Program-made: the position numbers and the translations under genes
Shown here: piece after piece, positions 1 to 6,440 of the stretch
Layout: each line of letters opens with the position of its first letter
Position numbering within the stretch: the first letter of the stretch is position 1
From: Erysipelotrichia bacterium
GTDB taxonomy: Bacteria; Bacillota_I; Bacilli_A; Erysipelotrichales; Erysipelotrichaceae
NCBI GenBank assembly: GCA_009916335.1
Contig: SAAR01000183.1
Coordinates: 1 to 6,912 of the forward strand
DNA: 6,912 nucleotides
Reading direction: 5' to 3'
The notes under the pieces: model-generated
Seen by the model: the letters and a program-made list of their open reading frames with translations, nothing else
What the model was told of the DNA's origin: nothing
The model's database searches: none

Positions 1-66
1 GTGGATAGGGTACACTTCACTTAGAGAGGATAAGGTAGCGAAACCACACGTGCCTCCTCACTCTTA
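1..66. other. GC-rich, foldable block at the left edge (possible end of an RNA or of a mobile element)
   Basis: About half the bases in 1-60 are G or C, against a very A-rich stretch right after it. AGAGAGGA (23-30) plus GGTA (34-37) can pair with TGCC (51-54) plus TCCTCACTCT (55-64), giving a bulged hairpin. Its loop contains CCAC (44-47), complementary to GTGG at 1-4, so a pseudoknot is possible. No T-run follows on the plus strand, so it is not a simple terminator. No reading frame of useful length with a ribosome site crosses it. It could be the 3' part of a structured RNA, a mobile-element end, or chance. I do not recognise a family. Confidence 0.2.
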
Positions 67-188
67 TATATGCCAAAAAAACAAAAAATAAGAAAAAAAG
101 ATAAAAAAAGTTTTATTCTTTTATATACTACAAACAAAAACATGAACAAAAGAATAATCATTAGATAGTGAGCATACTAAAAATATTG

Positions 189-194
189 TATAAT
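189..194 (+). promoter_or_regulatory. Putative -10 box of the first GNAT gene
   Basis: A perfect TATAAT lies 23 bases upstream of the ATG at 218. No convincing -35 hexamer sits 16-18 bases upstream (166-171 reads TAGTGA). The predicted transcript would start near 201, just before the Shine-Dalgarno AGAAGGAGA at 204-212, giving a very short leader. In DNA this AT-rich a chance match is possible. Confidence 0.4.
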
Positions 195-217
195 AAAGAT
201 AAAAGAAGGAGATACTT

Positions 218-811
218 ATGAATAAAAATTTAGCTTACCATGAAATTATCATGCGTTGTCCTATGATTTATCAAATTCATGTGAATGATTTACCATCAGG
301 GTATCGCTTTAAAGCATATACATTAGGTGATGAAAAACATTGGGCTGCTTTGGAATATGAAGTCAATGAATTTTCCTCAAAAGCAGATGCACTCGCTTAC
401 TTTGAACGTGTTTTCGCCCCTCATCAAGAACAATTAAAAAAACGCATGTTTTTTATTTTAGATGCACAAGGAAACTATGTAGCAACAGCTTCTGCTTGGT
501 TTAAAGATGATGAGAAAAGACATTATGCACTTTTACACTGGGTTAGTGTATCCCCTACACAACAAGGAAAAGGCTTAGGGAAAATCATTGTTTCTTATGC
601 GTTATCTCACTTTGCAAAAGTGGATCCTAATGAAAAGGAAATCTTTTTACATACACAAACATGGAGCTATAAAGCCATTGCTCTTTACTATCAATTAGGT
701 TTTCGAATCACGCAAACCCCTTTAATCCATTCGCATACCGATATGCGATGCATGGAGGTATTGAAAGAAGTTTTACCTAAAGAATTAATCGACAATTTAG
801 TGGAAAAATAA
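218..811 (+). CDS. GNAT-family N-acetyltransferase, substrate unknown
   Basis: A 197-residue cytosolic protein with the Gcn5-related fold, predicted to transfer acetyl from acetyl-CoA to an amine. The central strand and pyrophosphate-binding loop (motif A) are visible at about residues 107-121: a hydrophobic strand HWVSVSP followed by QQGKGLG (115-121), matching the Q/R-x-x-G-x-G/A signature. Motif B follows as WSYKAIALYYQLGF (149-162), the usual helix and 'YxxxGF' of this family. Residues 1-80 form an extra N-terminal region. The start at 218 is supported by AGAAGGAGA six bases upstream; the internal Met12 lacks such a site. The gene is monocistronic, with its own -10 box and a terminator touching the stop. 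Family is clear; substrate (protein, antibiotic, polyamine or other) is not readable. Confidence 0.85.
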   Translation: MNKNLAYHEIIMRCPMIYQIHVNDLPSGYRFKAYTLGDEKHWAALEYEVNEFSSKADALAYFERVFAPHQEQLKKRMFFILDAQGNYVATASAWFKDDEKRHYALLHWVSVSPTQQGKGLGKIIVSYALSHFAKVDPNEKEIFLHTQTWSYKAIALYYQLGFRITQTPLIHSHTDMRCMEVLKEVLPKELIDNLVEK

Positions 812-841
812 CAAGGAAGTTATGATACTTCTTTGTTTTTT
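811..841 (+). terminator. Rho-independent terminator of the first GNAT gene
   Basis: ACAAGGAAG (811-819) pairs with CTTCTTTGT (828-836) with one G-T wobble, around an 8-base loop, and is followed directly by a T-run to 841. The stem starts within the TAA stop codon at 809-811, so the unit ends immediately and does not read into the copper operon. Confidence 0.8.
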
Positions 842-857
842 ATTATATGCACCTAAA

Positions 858-886
858 TTGACATAAAATAAAACAAGAGGTATTAT
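858..886 (+). promoter_or_regulatory. Sigma-A-type promoter of csoR-copA
   Basis: A consensus -35 TTGACA (858-863) is separated by exactly 17 bases from a -10 TATTAT (881-886). The predicted start is about 893. This is the strongest promoter in the window, as expected for a unit held down by a repressor. The CsoR-like operator lies directly over the start site. Confidence 0.8.
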
Positions 887-890
887 GTAT

Positions 891-907
891 ACACTCCTAG
901 GGGGTGT
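891..907 (+). promoter_or_regulatory. CsoR-type copper operator
   Basis: The 17-base inverted repeat ACACTCC-TAG-GGGGTGT has one mismatched position between its 7-base arms. Known CsoR boxes are likewise G/C-tract inverted repeats that overlap the promoter of the csoR or cop operon. Here it begins four bases after the -10 box and covers the predicted +1, so bound CsoR would block RNA polymerase. The ribosome site GAGGTGA (908-914) follows at once. Assignment is by form and position. Confidence 0.7.
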
Positions 908-917
908 GAGGTGAATC

Positions 918-1184
918 ATGAACTGTGAAAGAAAACAAGCGATTAGATATTTAAAAACGGTACGAGGACAAATCGATGGCATCTTAAAAATGATCGAAGA
1001 TGAACGTTATTGTATAGATATTTCTAATCAGATTAGTGCTTCTACGGCATTATTAAAAAAAGCAAACGTAGAAATATTGCAGGGACATTTAAATTCCTGT
1101 TTAATTACAGCAATTGAAAACCATGAAAATTTAGACGAAAAGATGAATGAAATACATGACGTATTATACAAAATATCAAAATAA
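918..1184 (+). CDS. csoR: CsoR-family copper-sensing transcriptional repressor
   Basis: An 88-residue all-helical DNA-binding repressor of the CsoR/RcnR (DUF156) family. In the known mechanism apo-CsoR binds operator DNA and Cu(I) binding releases it. The Cu(I) ligand set is visible as Cys32, His57 and Cys61, with the C-x24-H-x3-C spacing typical of copper sensors. RcnR-type nickel/cobalt sensors carry His at the last position, and CstR persulfide sensors lack the His. Tyr31 and Glu78 fit the second-shell Tyr/Glu pair of known CsoRs. The N-terminal RYLKTVRGQIDGI (10-22) is the usual basic first helix. The start at 918 has GAGGTGA at 908-914. copA follows 14 bp after the stop, and the operator upstream implies autoregulation. 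Length is near the family norm. Confidence 0.93.
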   Translation: MNCERKQAIRYLKTVRGQIDGILKMIEDERYCIDISNQISASTALLKKANVEILQGHLNSCLITAIENHENLDEKMNEIHDVLYKISK

Positions 1185-1198
1185 CAAGGAGGACATAC

Positions 1199-3451
1199 AT
1201 GAAAGTTAAATTTAAAGTAACGGGTATGCATTGTAGTTCTTGCAGTGCCCATGTAGAAAAAAGTGTTTCTGCAATGGAAGGAATGCACTCTTGCAGTGTA
1301 AATTTATTACAAGAATCAATGCTTGTGGATTATGATGAACATAAAATTACGAATGAACAAATTATTAAAGTAATTGAAGATGGTGGCTATGAAGCAAGTG
1401 TTATTAATAAAGAAAATAAAAAACAAGCGGATACTTCTTTTCTTGTTTTACAAAAAAAGAAAAGAAACTTATTCTTATCTTTTCTACTATTAATTCCCTT
1501 AATGTATTTATCTATGGGTTCTATGATTGGTTTAAAAGCTCCACAATTATTTACGCATCATTTAAACTTAATTTTCCTTGTTGGCTTACAGTGTTTTTTT
1601 ACAATATGTATTATTTTATTGAATTTCCATTATTTTAAAGATGGCTTTAAAATGTTGTTTAAGAAAACACCAAGTATGGATTCTTTAATTGCATTAGGTT
1701 CTACTAGTGCCTTTGTATATAGCTTTTATATGTGGATTCAAATGATACTACACTATCAAAATGGACAGTTTACTCTTTTACATGAAATCGCACACAATAT
1801 GTATTTTGAAAGTGCAGCAATGATTTTAACTTTAATTTCATTAGGGAAATATTTAGAGGACAAATCGAAAAAGAAAACAAGTGAAGCTGTCTATAAGCTA
1901 ATGGATTTAGCTAGTAAACATGCGATTGTTATTAGAGATGGTAAAGAAATTGAAATAGAAGTAGAAGATATTATCATTGATGATATTTTATTAATTAAGC
2001 CAGGAGAAAGCATTCCTGTTGATGGCATCATCGTTGAGGGGCAATCAAGTATTGATGAAAGTAGCATTTCTGGAGAAAGTATTCCTTTAGAAAAAGGTGT
2101 CAATGATGAAGTCATCAGTGGAACCTTCAATACAACAGGAGCATTTAAAATGCAAGCAAAGCGTGTTGGTAACGAAACTACATTATCACAAATTATCCAA
2201 CTTGTAGAAGATGCAAACTCATCGAAACCAGAATTAGCAAAAATAGCAGATAAAGTAAGTGGTATTTTTGTGCCTGTGGTCATCGTCATTGCTTTGATTA
2301 CTTTTGCGACATGGCTACTATTAGGTTATTCCTTCGCTTTTGCCTTGTCTTGTGGAATCGCTGTTCTTGTCATTTCTTGCCCTTGTGCATTAGGTTTAGC
2401 AACACCTACTGCCATTATGGTCGGTAGTGGAAAAGCAGCGGAAAATGGTATCTTATTAAAGCGTAGTGAAAGCTTAGAACAAATTCATGCGATTGATACA
2501 ATTATCCTAGATAAAACAGGAACGATTACTTATGGAAAACCTAGTGTTACTAATATTATTAGTGAACAGCCTACCTATACGATTTTACAAATTGCTGCTT
2601 CCTTAGAGGCAAACAGTGAACACCCTTTATCTACTGCTATTATGACATATGCTAAACTAAACAATATTGTGCCATTAGCAAATGAAGAATTTGTCGCATT
2701 AACTGGTAAAGGAGCAACAGCAAAAATAAAAGGTGTTTCCTATTTTGTCGGTAACAAAAAACTAATGAATGAGTTTCATATCAAGTTAAATGATTACGCC
2801 CAAAAAGCAGATACATATGCAGCAATGGGAGAGATTCCTATTTTTGTAGCGAATGAAAAAGAAGTGATGGCTATGATTTGTTTGAGTGATCAAATTAAAC
2901 CTTCTAGTATTAAAGCAATTAAGAAAATGAAAGCGTTAGGTTTGCGTGTATTAATGGTAACTGGTGATAACAAATTAACTTCTCAACAAATTCAAAAACA
3001 ATTAGCCATTGATGAAGTCATTGCCGAAGTATTACCACAAGACAAAGAAAAAATCGTTGATGATTTACAAAAACAAAATAAAAAAGTCATGATGGTTGGT
3101 GATGGTATTAATGATGCCCCTGCACTGACTCGCTCTGATGTTGGAATTGCTATTGGTGCAGGGAGTGATATTGCTTTAGAATGTGCAGATGTTATTTTAA
3201 TTAAAAATGATTTACAAGATGTTCTTAATACAATTACCTTAAGTAATGCCGTCATTAAAAACATCAAACAAAATTTATTCTGGGCATTTTTCTACAATGT
3301 GATCGGTATTCCATTAGCCGCTGGAATCTTTTATCTTCCTTTTGCAATCCAACTAAATCCAATGTTTGCGGCAGCTGCTATGAGTTTAAGTAGCATTTGT
3401 GTAGTTACGAATGCATTACGCTTAAAACAATTAAAATTAAGTCATTATTAA
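1199..3451 (+). CDS. copA: Copper-exporting P1B-type ATPase
   Basis: A 750-residue inner-membrane pump that couples ATP hydrolysis to export of cytosolic Cu(I), probably also Ag(I). An N-terminal heavy-metal domain (about 1-70) carries GMHCSSC (9-15, metal ligands Cys12 and Cys15). There is only one such domain, where B. subtilis CopA has two. Eight membrane helices fall at about 90-110, 122-144, 162-182, 200-217, 354-376, 379-402, 692-713 and 718-738. The transport-site signature of Cu(I) pumps is complete: CPC (394-396), YN (699-700) and M-x-x-S-S (728-732). Catalytic motifs are SGES (291-294, actuator), DKTGT with phosphorylated Asp438, SEHP (473-476, nucleotide domain), TGD (588-590) and GDGIND (634-639). 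AAGGAGG at 1186-1192 supports the start. It is co-transcribed with csoR and ends in a strong terminator. No truncation is seen. Confidence 0.96.
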   Translation: MKVKFKVTGMHCSSCSAHVEKSVSAMEGMHSCSVNLLQESMLVDYDEHKITNEQIIKVIEDGGYEASVINKENKKQADTSFLVLQKKKRNLFLSFLLLIPLMYLSMGSMIGLKAPQLFTHHLNLIFLVGLQCFFTICIILLNFHYFKDGFKMLFKKTPSMDSLIALGSTSAFVYSFYMWIQMILHYQNGQFTLLHEIAHNMYFESAAMILTLISLGKYLEDKSKKKTSEAVYKLMDLASKHAIVIRDGKEIEIEVEDIIIDDILLIKPGESIPVDGIIVEGQSSIDESSISGESIPLEKGVNDEVISGTFNTTGAFKMQAKRVGNETTLSQIIQLVEDANSSKPELAKIADKVSGIFVPVVIVIALITFATWLLLGYSFAFALSCGIAVLVISCPCALGLATPTAIMVGSGKAAENGILLKRSESLEQIHAIDTIILDKTGTITYGKPSVTNIISEQPTYTILQIAASLEANSEHPLSTAIMTYAKLNNIVPLANEEFVALTGKGATAKIKGVSYFVGNKKLMNEFHIKLNDYAQKADTYAAMGEIPIFVANEKEVMAMICLSDQIKPSSIKAIKKMKALGLRVLMVTGDNKLTSQQIQKQLAIDEVIAEVLPQDKEKIVDDLQKQNKKVMMVGDGINDAPALTRSDVGIAIGAGSDIALECADVILIKNDLQDVLNTITLSNAVIKNIKQNLFWAFFYNVIGIPLAAGIFYLPFAIQLNPMFAAAAMSLSSICVVTNALRLKQLKLSHY

Positions 3452-3453
3452 GT

Positions 3454-3499
3454 ATATAAAAACACAAACTTTGTTAATTCATCGTTTGTGTTTTTATAT
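3454..3499. terminator. Bidirectional terminator between copA and the convergent membrane-protein gene
   Basis: A perfect 16-bp stem (3454-3469 with 3484-3499) encloses a 14-base loop. Each arm carries an A5/T5 block, so a T-rich tail forms on either strand. It starts three bases after the copA stop and abuts the stop of the minus-strand gene (3500-3502), so one element serves both transcripts. Confidence 0.9.
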
Positions 3500-4072
3500 T
3501 TATAAGATAGAATCTAACACATATGCAATGATCTTCCATATCTTTCTAATACGATAAAAAAAGATAGATAAAAACAAACAAATCCCACTTAATAAAAGAT
3601 AATAATGAATCGATATATTCCATGTTAACTGTTGTGAGAAAATAAGTATTAAAATTGCAATAAATAGGAAAATGGTTCCCCATAAGTTTTCTTTTTTTGT
3701 TTCCTTTTGCATAGCTTCATACATTTCTTCCAAATTTGTAAAGTGCATATCAATCGTATCCAATGTTTCTACATCATCACAAATAGCAATCGTTTGATAA
3801 CCAAAATCATGTGCTTTTTTTAATAATTTTATATCGTCATGTACAATCGCAACATACTTTTTCTTAAAGTTTCTTTGTTGTTGTTCCTCACCATAAGCAC
3901 TTAATTCATCTCCATTTAATAAACAAACAAAATCTGTATATGTTACTTTTTCTTCAAAAATGTTTTGTATACATGTTACAACTGGAATCTTCTCACTGAT
4001 TAACAACATTGTATCTATATCCCCATCTAATAAACGAGGAGAAATACAAATCATATCTATCTGTTTTTTCAT
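3500..4072 (-). CDS. Uncharacterised protein: HAD-like N-terminal part plus two membrane segments
   Basis: I do not recognise this 190-residue protein with certainty. Residues 1-120 look soluble, with alternating strands and helices. The stretch YVAIVHDDIKLLKKAHDFGY (73-92), then QTIAICDD (93-100) and IDMHFTNLEEMYEAM (107-121), resembles the C-terminal half of a HAD-like domain, where a helix, a strand ending in acidic residues and a 'y-x-N-L-e-E-l' tail are usual. The catalytic DxDxT motif of active HAD enzymes is not seen, so a phosphatase role is doubtful. Two hydrophobic helices follow (about 130-147 and 156-173), separated by a short loop, then a basic RIRKIWK (174-180) and a hydrophobic end. 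There is no signal peptide. A possible ribosome site GAAAGGG lies 11 bases upstream (4084-4090), rather far. It may be a membrane-anchored sensor or pseudo-enzyme; this is a guess. Confidence 0.8.
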   Translation of the reverse strand: MKKQIDMICISPRLLDGDIDTMLLISEKIPVVTCIQNIFEEKVTYTDFVCLLNGDELSAYGEEQQQRNFKKKYVAIVHDDIKLLKKAHDFGYQTIAICDDVETLDTIDMHFTNLEEMYEAMQKETKKENLWGTIFLFIAILILIFSQQLTWNISIHYYLLLSGICLFLSIFFYRIRKIWKIIAYVLDSIL

Positions 4073-4112
4073 AAATATTTATTCCCTTTCTTTTCTTATA
4101 TTTCTTATTTTT

Positions 4113-4142
4113 ATTATACATCTGTTTATCTAGTTTCATCAA
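4113..4142 (-). promoter_or_regulatory. Putative promoter of the minus-strand membrane-protein gene
   Basis: Read on the minus strand, TTGATG (4142-4137) and a perfect TATAAT (4118-4113) are 18 bases apart. The predicted start near 4106 leaves a leader of about 34 bases before the ATG at 4072. It is back to back with the murI promoter, so the two transcripts diverge without overlap. Confidence 0.55.
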
Positions 4143-4211
4143 CCTTTTATTTTATATTCTACTTTTCATCTTTTTTGTACATATGTTTCAGTTTCTTAAA
4201 ATGCACGATAG

Positions 4212-4220
4212 TGCTATAAT
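4212..4220 (+). promoter_or_regulatory. Extended -10 promoter of murI
   Basis: TGCTATAAT matches the extended -10 form TGnTATAAT exactly, which can work without a good -35; the candidate TTTCTT at 4192-4197 is weak. Transcription should start near 4227, just before the ribosome site at 4237. A start there excludes translation from the upstream in-frame ATG at 4183. Confidence 0.65.
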
Positions 4221-4236
4221 ATACCTATATTTAAAC

Positions 4237-4242
4237 AGGAGG
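4237..4242 (+). promoter_or_regulatory. Shine-Dalgarno site that sets the murI start
   Basis: AGGAGG lies six bases before the ATG at 4249. The upstream in-frame ATG at 4183 has no comparable site. With the -10 box at 4215-4220 this fixes 4249 as the likely start. Confidence 0.8.
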
Positions 4243-4248
4243 AATTGC

Positions 4249-5019
4249 ATGAGTGCTAATGAACAACCAATCGGTGTTTTTGATTCTGGACTAGGGGGAA
4301 TCAGCGTTTTAAAAGAATTAAGAAAACATATGCCAAATGAACATTTCATTTACTATGGTGATTCTGCTTATGCCCCTTATGGTACAAAAGATAAGCAATA
4401 CATTATTGATCGTTGTATTCATATTTGTGATTTTTTTATGCAACATAAGGTAAAAGCGATTGTCATAGCCTGCAATACTGCAACCAGTGTCGCTGCCCCT
4501 ATTGTTAGAGAACGATATAATATTCCTATCATTGGTATGGAACCAGCTTTAAAAGTGGCAGCTCACAATAAGTGCAATCAAAACATTATCGTCATGGCAA
4601 CTCCTCTGACGCTTAAGGAAAAAAAATTTGAAGATTTAATGGCACATTATAGCAATGATCATCACATTGTGAAAATGCCTTGTCCTGAGTTAGTTAAGAT
4701 TGTAGAAAATGATGAATTAGGGGATAAAGAAAAAGTTATCAATCAGCTATATAGCTATTATCGTGATGTCAATTTAAAAGCGATAGACAGTATTGTATTA
4801 GGCTGCACCCACTTTGTTTTTTATCGTCCTTTCTTTGATGAGCATTTTAAAAACATTTCAATTATTGATGGTAACTTAGGTACATCTAACCACTTACAGC
4901 ATATACTAGAAGAAAGAAATTTAGTAAATACTCATAAAGGCAGTGTGTCTATCTTTAATTCATCTACTGATGAAAAATATATTTCCTTAAGCTACAAATT
5001 ATTAGAAAAGGAGATTTAG
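4249..5019 (+). CDS. murI: Glutamate racemase
   Basis: A cytosolic, cofactor-independent enzyme of 256 residues that interconverts L- and D-glutamate, supplying D-Glu for peptidoglycan. The two-cysteine mechanism is preserved: Cys75 in ACNTATS (74-80) and Cys186 in GCTHF (185-189). DSGLGG (12-17), YYGDSAYAPYG (35-45) and GMEPA (96-100) are further family signatures that line the active site. The frame stays open upstream to an ATG at 4183, which would add 22 residues (MFQFLKMHDSAIIYLYLNRR...), but that ATG precedes the predicted transcript start and has no ribosome site. From 4249 the length and N-terminus (MSANEQPIGVFDSG) match the family. The GH13 gene follows after four bases, and its ribosome site lies inside the last murI codons, so the two are probably co-transcribed and perhaps translationally coupled. 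Confidence 0.95.
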   Translation: MSANEQPIGVFDSGLGGISVLKELRKHMPNEHFIYYGDSAYAPYGTKDKQYIIDRCIHICDFFMQHKVKAIVIACNTATSVAAPIVRERYNIPIIGMEPALKVAAHNKCNQNIIVMATPLTLKEKKFEDLMAHYSNDHHIVKMPCPELVKIVENDELGDKEKVINQLYSYYRDVNLKAIDSIVLGCTHFVFYRPFFDEHFKNISIIDGNLGTSNHLQHILEERNLVNTHKGSVSIFNSSTDEKYISLSYKLLEKEI

Positions 5020-5023
5020 AAAT

Positions 5024-6376
5024 ATGAACAAATGGTATGAACAAGCTATTTTCTATCATATGTATCCATTTGGTATGGTAGGAGCAGCAAAAAGAAATGA
5101 TGGAGAAGAAATACAACATCATTTCAAAGATTTAGAAAAATGGATTCCACATTTAGAAGCGATTGAAATTAGTGCTTTATATATTGGTCCTCTTTTTGAA
5201 TCTACTTCTCATGGATATGATACTAAAGATTATTACCAAGTCGATCGACGTTTAGGAACAAATGAAGAATTTAAACACTTTGTACAAATATGCCATCAAC
5301 ACCATATCAAAGTCGTTGTCGATGGAGTATTTAATCATACAGGAAAAGAATTTTTCGCCTTTTTAGATATTATGCAGCATCGTGAAAACTCCATGTATCG
5401 TGATTGGTATAAAGATGTTGATTTTTCAAGAACTGCACCAAGTGGAGAGCCTTTCTATTTTGGTGCATGGCGTAACATTTACGATCTAGCAAATCTAAAC
5501 CTATATAATCCAGAAGTAAGAAACTATCTATTAGATGTCATTCGCTTTTGGATTAAAGAATTTGATATAGATGGAATCCGCTTAGATTGTGCCGATTGTT
5601 TAACCTTTGAATTTATGAGTGAAATGCGTAGTGTTTGTGATCAAGAAAAAGCAGACTTTTGGTTAATGGGTGAATTAATTCATGGTGATTATTCAAGATG
5701 GATTAATGAAAGTATGTTGCATTCCTCTACAAATTATGAATTGCATAAAGGATTGTATTCAGGACATAACGATCATAACTACTTTGAAATCGCCCATTCT
5801 ATCAAAAGACAGTTTGATGATAATGGTGGTATTTATAAAGGTATGAAGCTATATACCTTTGTGGATAACCATGATGTTGATCGTATCGCCTCTAAATTAA
5901 ATAACAAAGAACACTTACCTTTAGTGCATATTTTACTCTATACACTACCAGGTATCCCTTCTATTTACTATGGTTCTGAATGGGGCATCGAAGGTAGAAA
6001 AGAAGGTGGCAACGACGATCCATTACGTCCTAAGTTAGATATTGATGAAATGATACAAAATAATCCAAACCCTCAATTAACTGCACTCATTGCTAAATTA
6101 GGCAAACTAAAAAAGGAACATCATGCATTAACCTATGGTAAATATAAAGAGTTACTATTAACAAATCGTCAATATGCTTTTACAAGAAGTAGTGAGGAAG
6201 ATACAATCCTCATTGCCTTAAACAATGATGATGACCCTGCTGCTTTAACAATACCTTGTCCATGTGATAAGCAAAAAGCAATCAGTTTATTAGATGATAC
6301 AACCTATGCAATCGAAAATGGTACCTTATCTATTACTTTAGATAAAAACACAGGGAATATCTTTCAGCTAAAATAG
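5024..6376 (+). CDS. Intracellular GH13 (alpha-amylase family) glycoside hydrolase
   Basis: A 450-residue TIM-barrel enzyme predicted to cleave alpha-glucosidic bonds in maltodextrins or related oligosaccharides. The GH13 regions are in order: DGVFNHTG (100-107, region I), GIRLDCAD (184-191, region II, nucleophile Asp188 with Arg186), GELIHGD (216-222, region III, acid/base Glu217) and FVDNHD (279-284, region IV, Asp284). The full catalytic triad is present. The region V position reads LANLN (155-159), resembling but not equal to the MPxLN of neopullulanase/cyclomaltodextrinase enzymes. There is no signal peptide and no N-terminal carbohydrate-binding domain, so it acts in the cytosol. A small beta-rich C-domain spans about 375-450. 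AAAAGGAGA (5006-5014) precedes the start. Exact specificity (alpha-amylase, maltogenic or alpha-glucosidase) cannot be read. It sits in one unit with murI. Confidence 0.92.
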   Translation: MNKWYEQAIFYHMYPFGMVGAAKRNDGEEIQHHFKDLEKWIPHLEAIEISALYIGPLFESTSHGYDTKDYYQVDRRLGTNEEFKHFVQICHQHHIKVVVDGVFNHTGKEFFAFLDIMQHRENSMYRDWYKDVDFSRTAPSGEPFYFGAWRNIYDLANLNLYNPEVRNYLLDVIRFWIKEFDIDGIRLDCADCLTFEFMSEMRSVCDQEKADFWLMGELIHGDYSRWINESMLHSSTNYELHKGLYSGHNDHNYFEIAHSIKRQFDDNGGIYKGMKLYTFVDNHDVDRIASKLNNKEHLPLVHILLYTLPGIPSIYYGSEWGIEGRKEGGNDDPLRPKLDIDEMIQNNPNPQLTALIAKLGKLKKEHHALTYGKYKELLLTNRQYAFTRSSEEDTILIALNNDDDPAALTIPCPCDKQKAISLLDDTTYAIENGTLSITLDKNTGNIFQLK

Positions 6377-6383
6377 TGTATAC

Positions 6384-6426
6384 AAAAAGTAGAAGTTTCT
6401 TGATTAAACAGAAACCTCTACTTTTT
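6384..6426. terminator. Bidirectional terminator between the GH13 gene and the convergent GNAT gene
   Basis: A 17-base arm (6384-6400) pairs with 6410-6426 around a 9-base loop. One pair is an A-C mismatch on the plus strand and becomes a T-G wobble on the minus strand, so the fold is slightly better for the minus transcript. The outer A5/T5 block gives a T-tail in both directions. It lies 7 bases after the GH13 stop and 14 bases from the GNAT stop. Confidence 0.88.
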
Positions 6427-6440
6427 CATATTCTTTTGTT

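Noticed and set aside
1..19. Possible IS3-like terminal inverted repeat (a GGGTACACTTCA-type end finishing in CA).
   Set aside because: Only one end is in view, no transposase sequence is visible and no target duplication can be shown. It remains an idea for the left edge, not a feature.
31..43. TAAGGTAGCGAAA matches a highly conserved 23S rRNA segment (the core of the I-CeuI site region).
   Set aside because: The match stops at 13 bases. The bases on both sides do not follow the 23S sequence, so this is not an rRNA fragment of useful length and is probably chance.
67..160. AT-only inverted repeats (for example ATTCTTTT at 114-121 with AAAAGAAT at 146-153).
   Set aside because: Short A/T pairings are expected by chance in DNA this A-rich, and they have no T-tail or other context.
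797..982. Minus-strand 61-codon frame over the csoR promoter.
   Set aside because: It spans the first GNAT gene's terminator, the csoR promoter and the operator, and has no ribosome site or domain. It is not a gene.
1891..2289. Minus-strand open frame of 132 codons inside copA (and others at 2992-3267 and 1028-1288).
   Set aside because: These lie opposite strongly conserved, motif-rich copA and csoR coding sequence. They have no ribosome sites and low-complexity translations, so they are antisense shadows.
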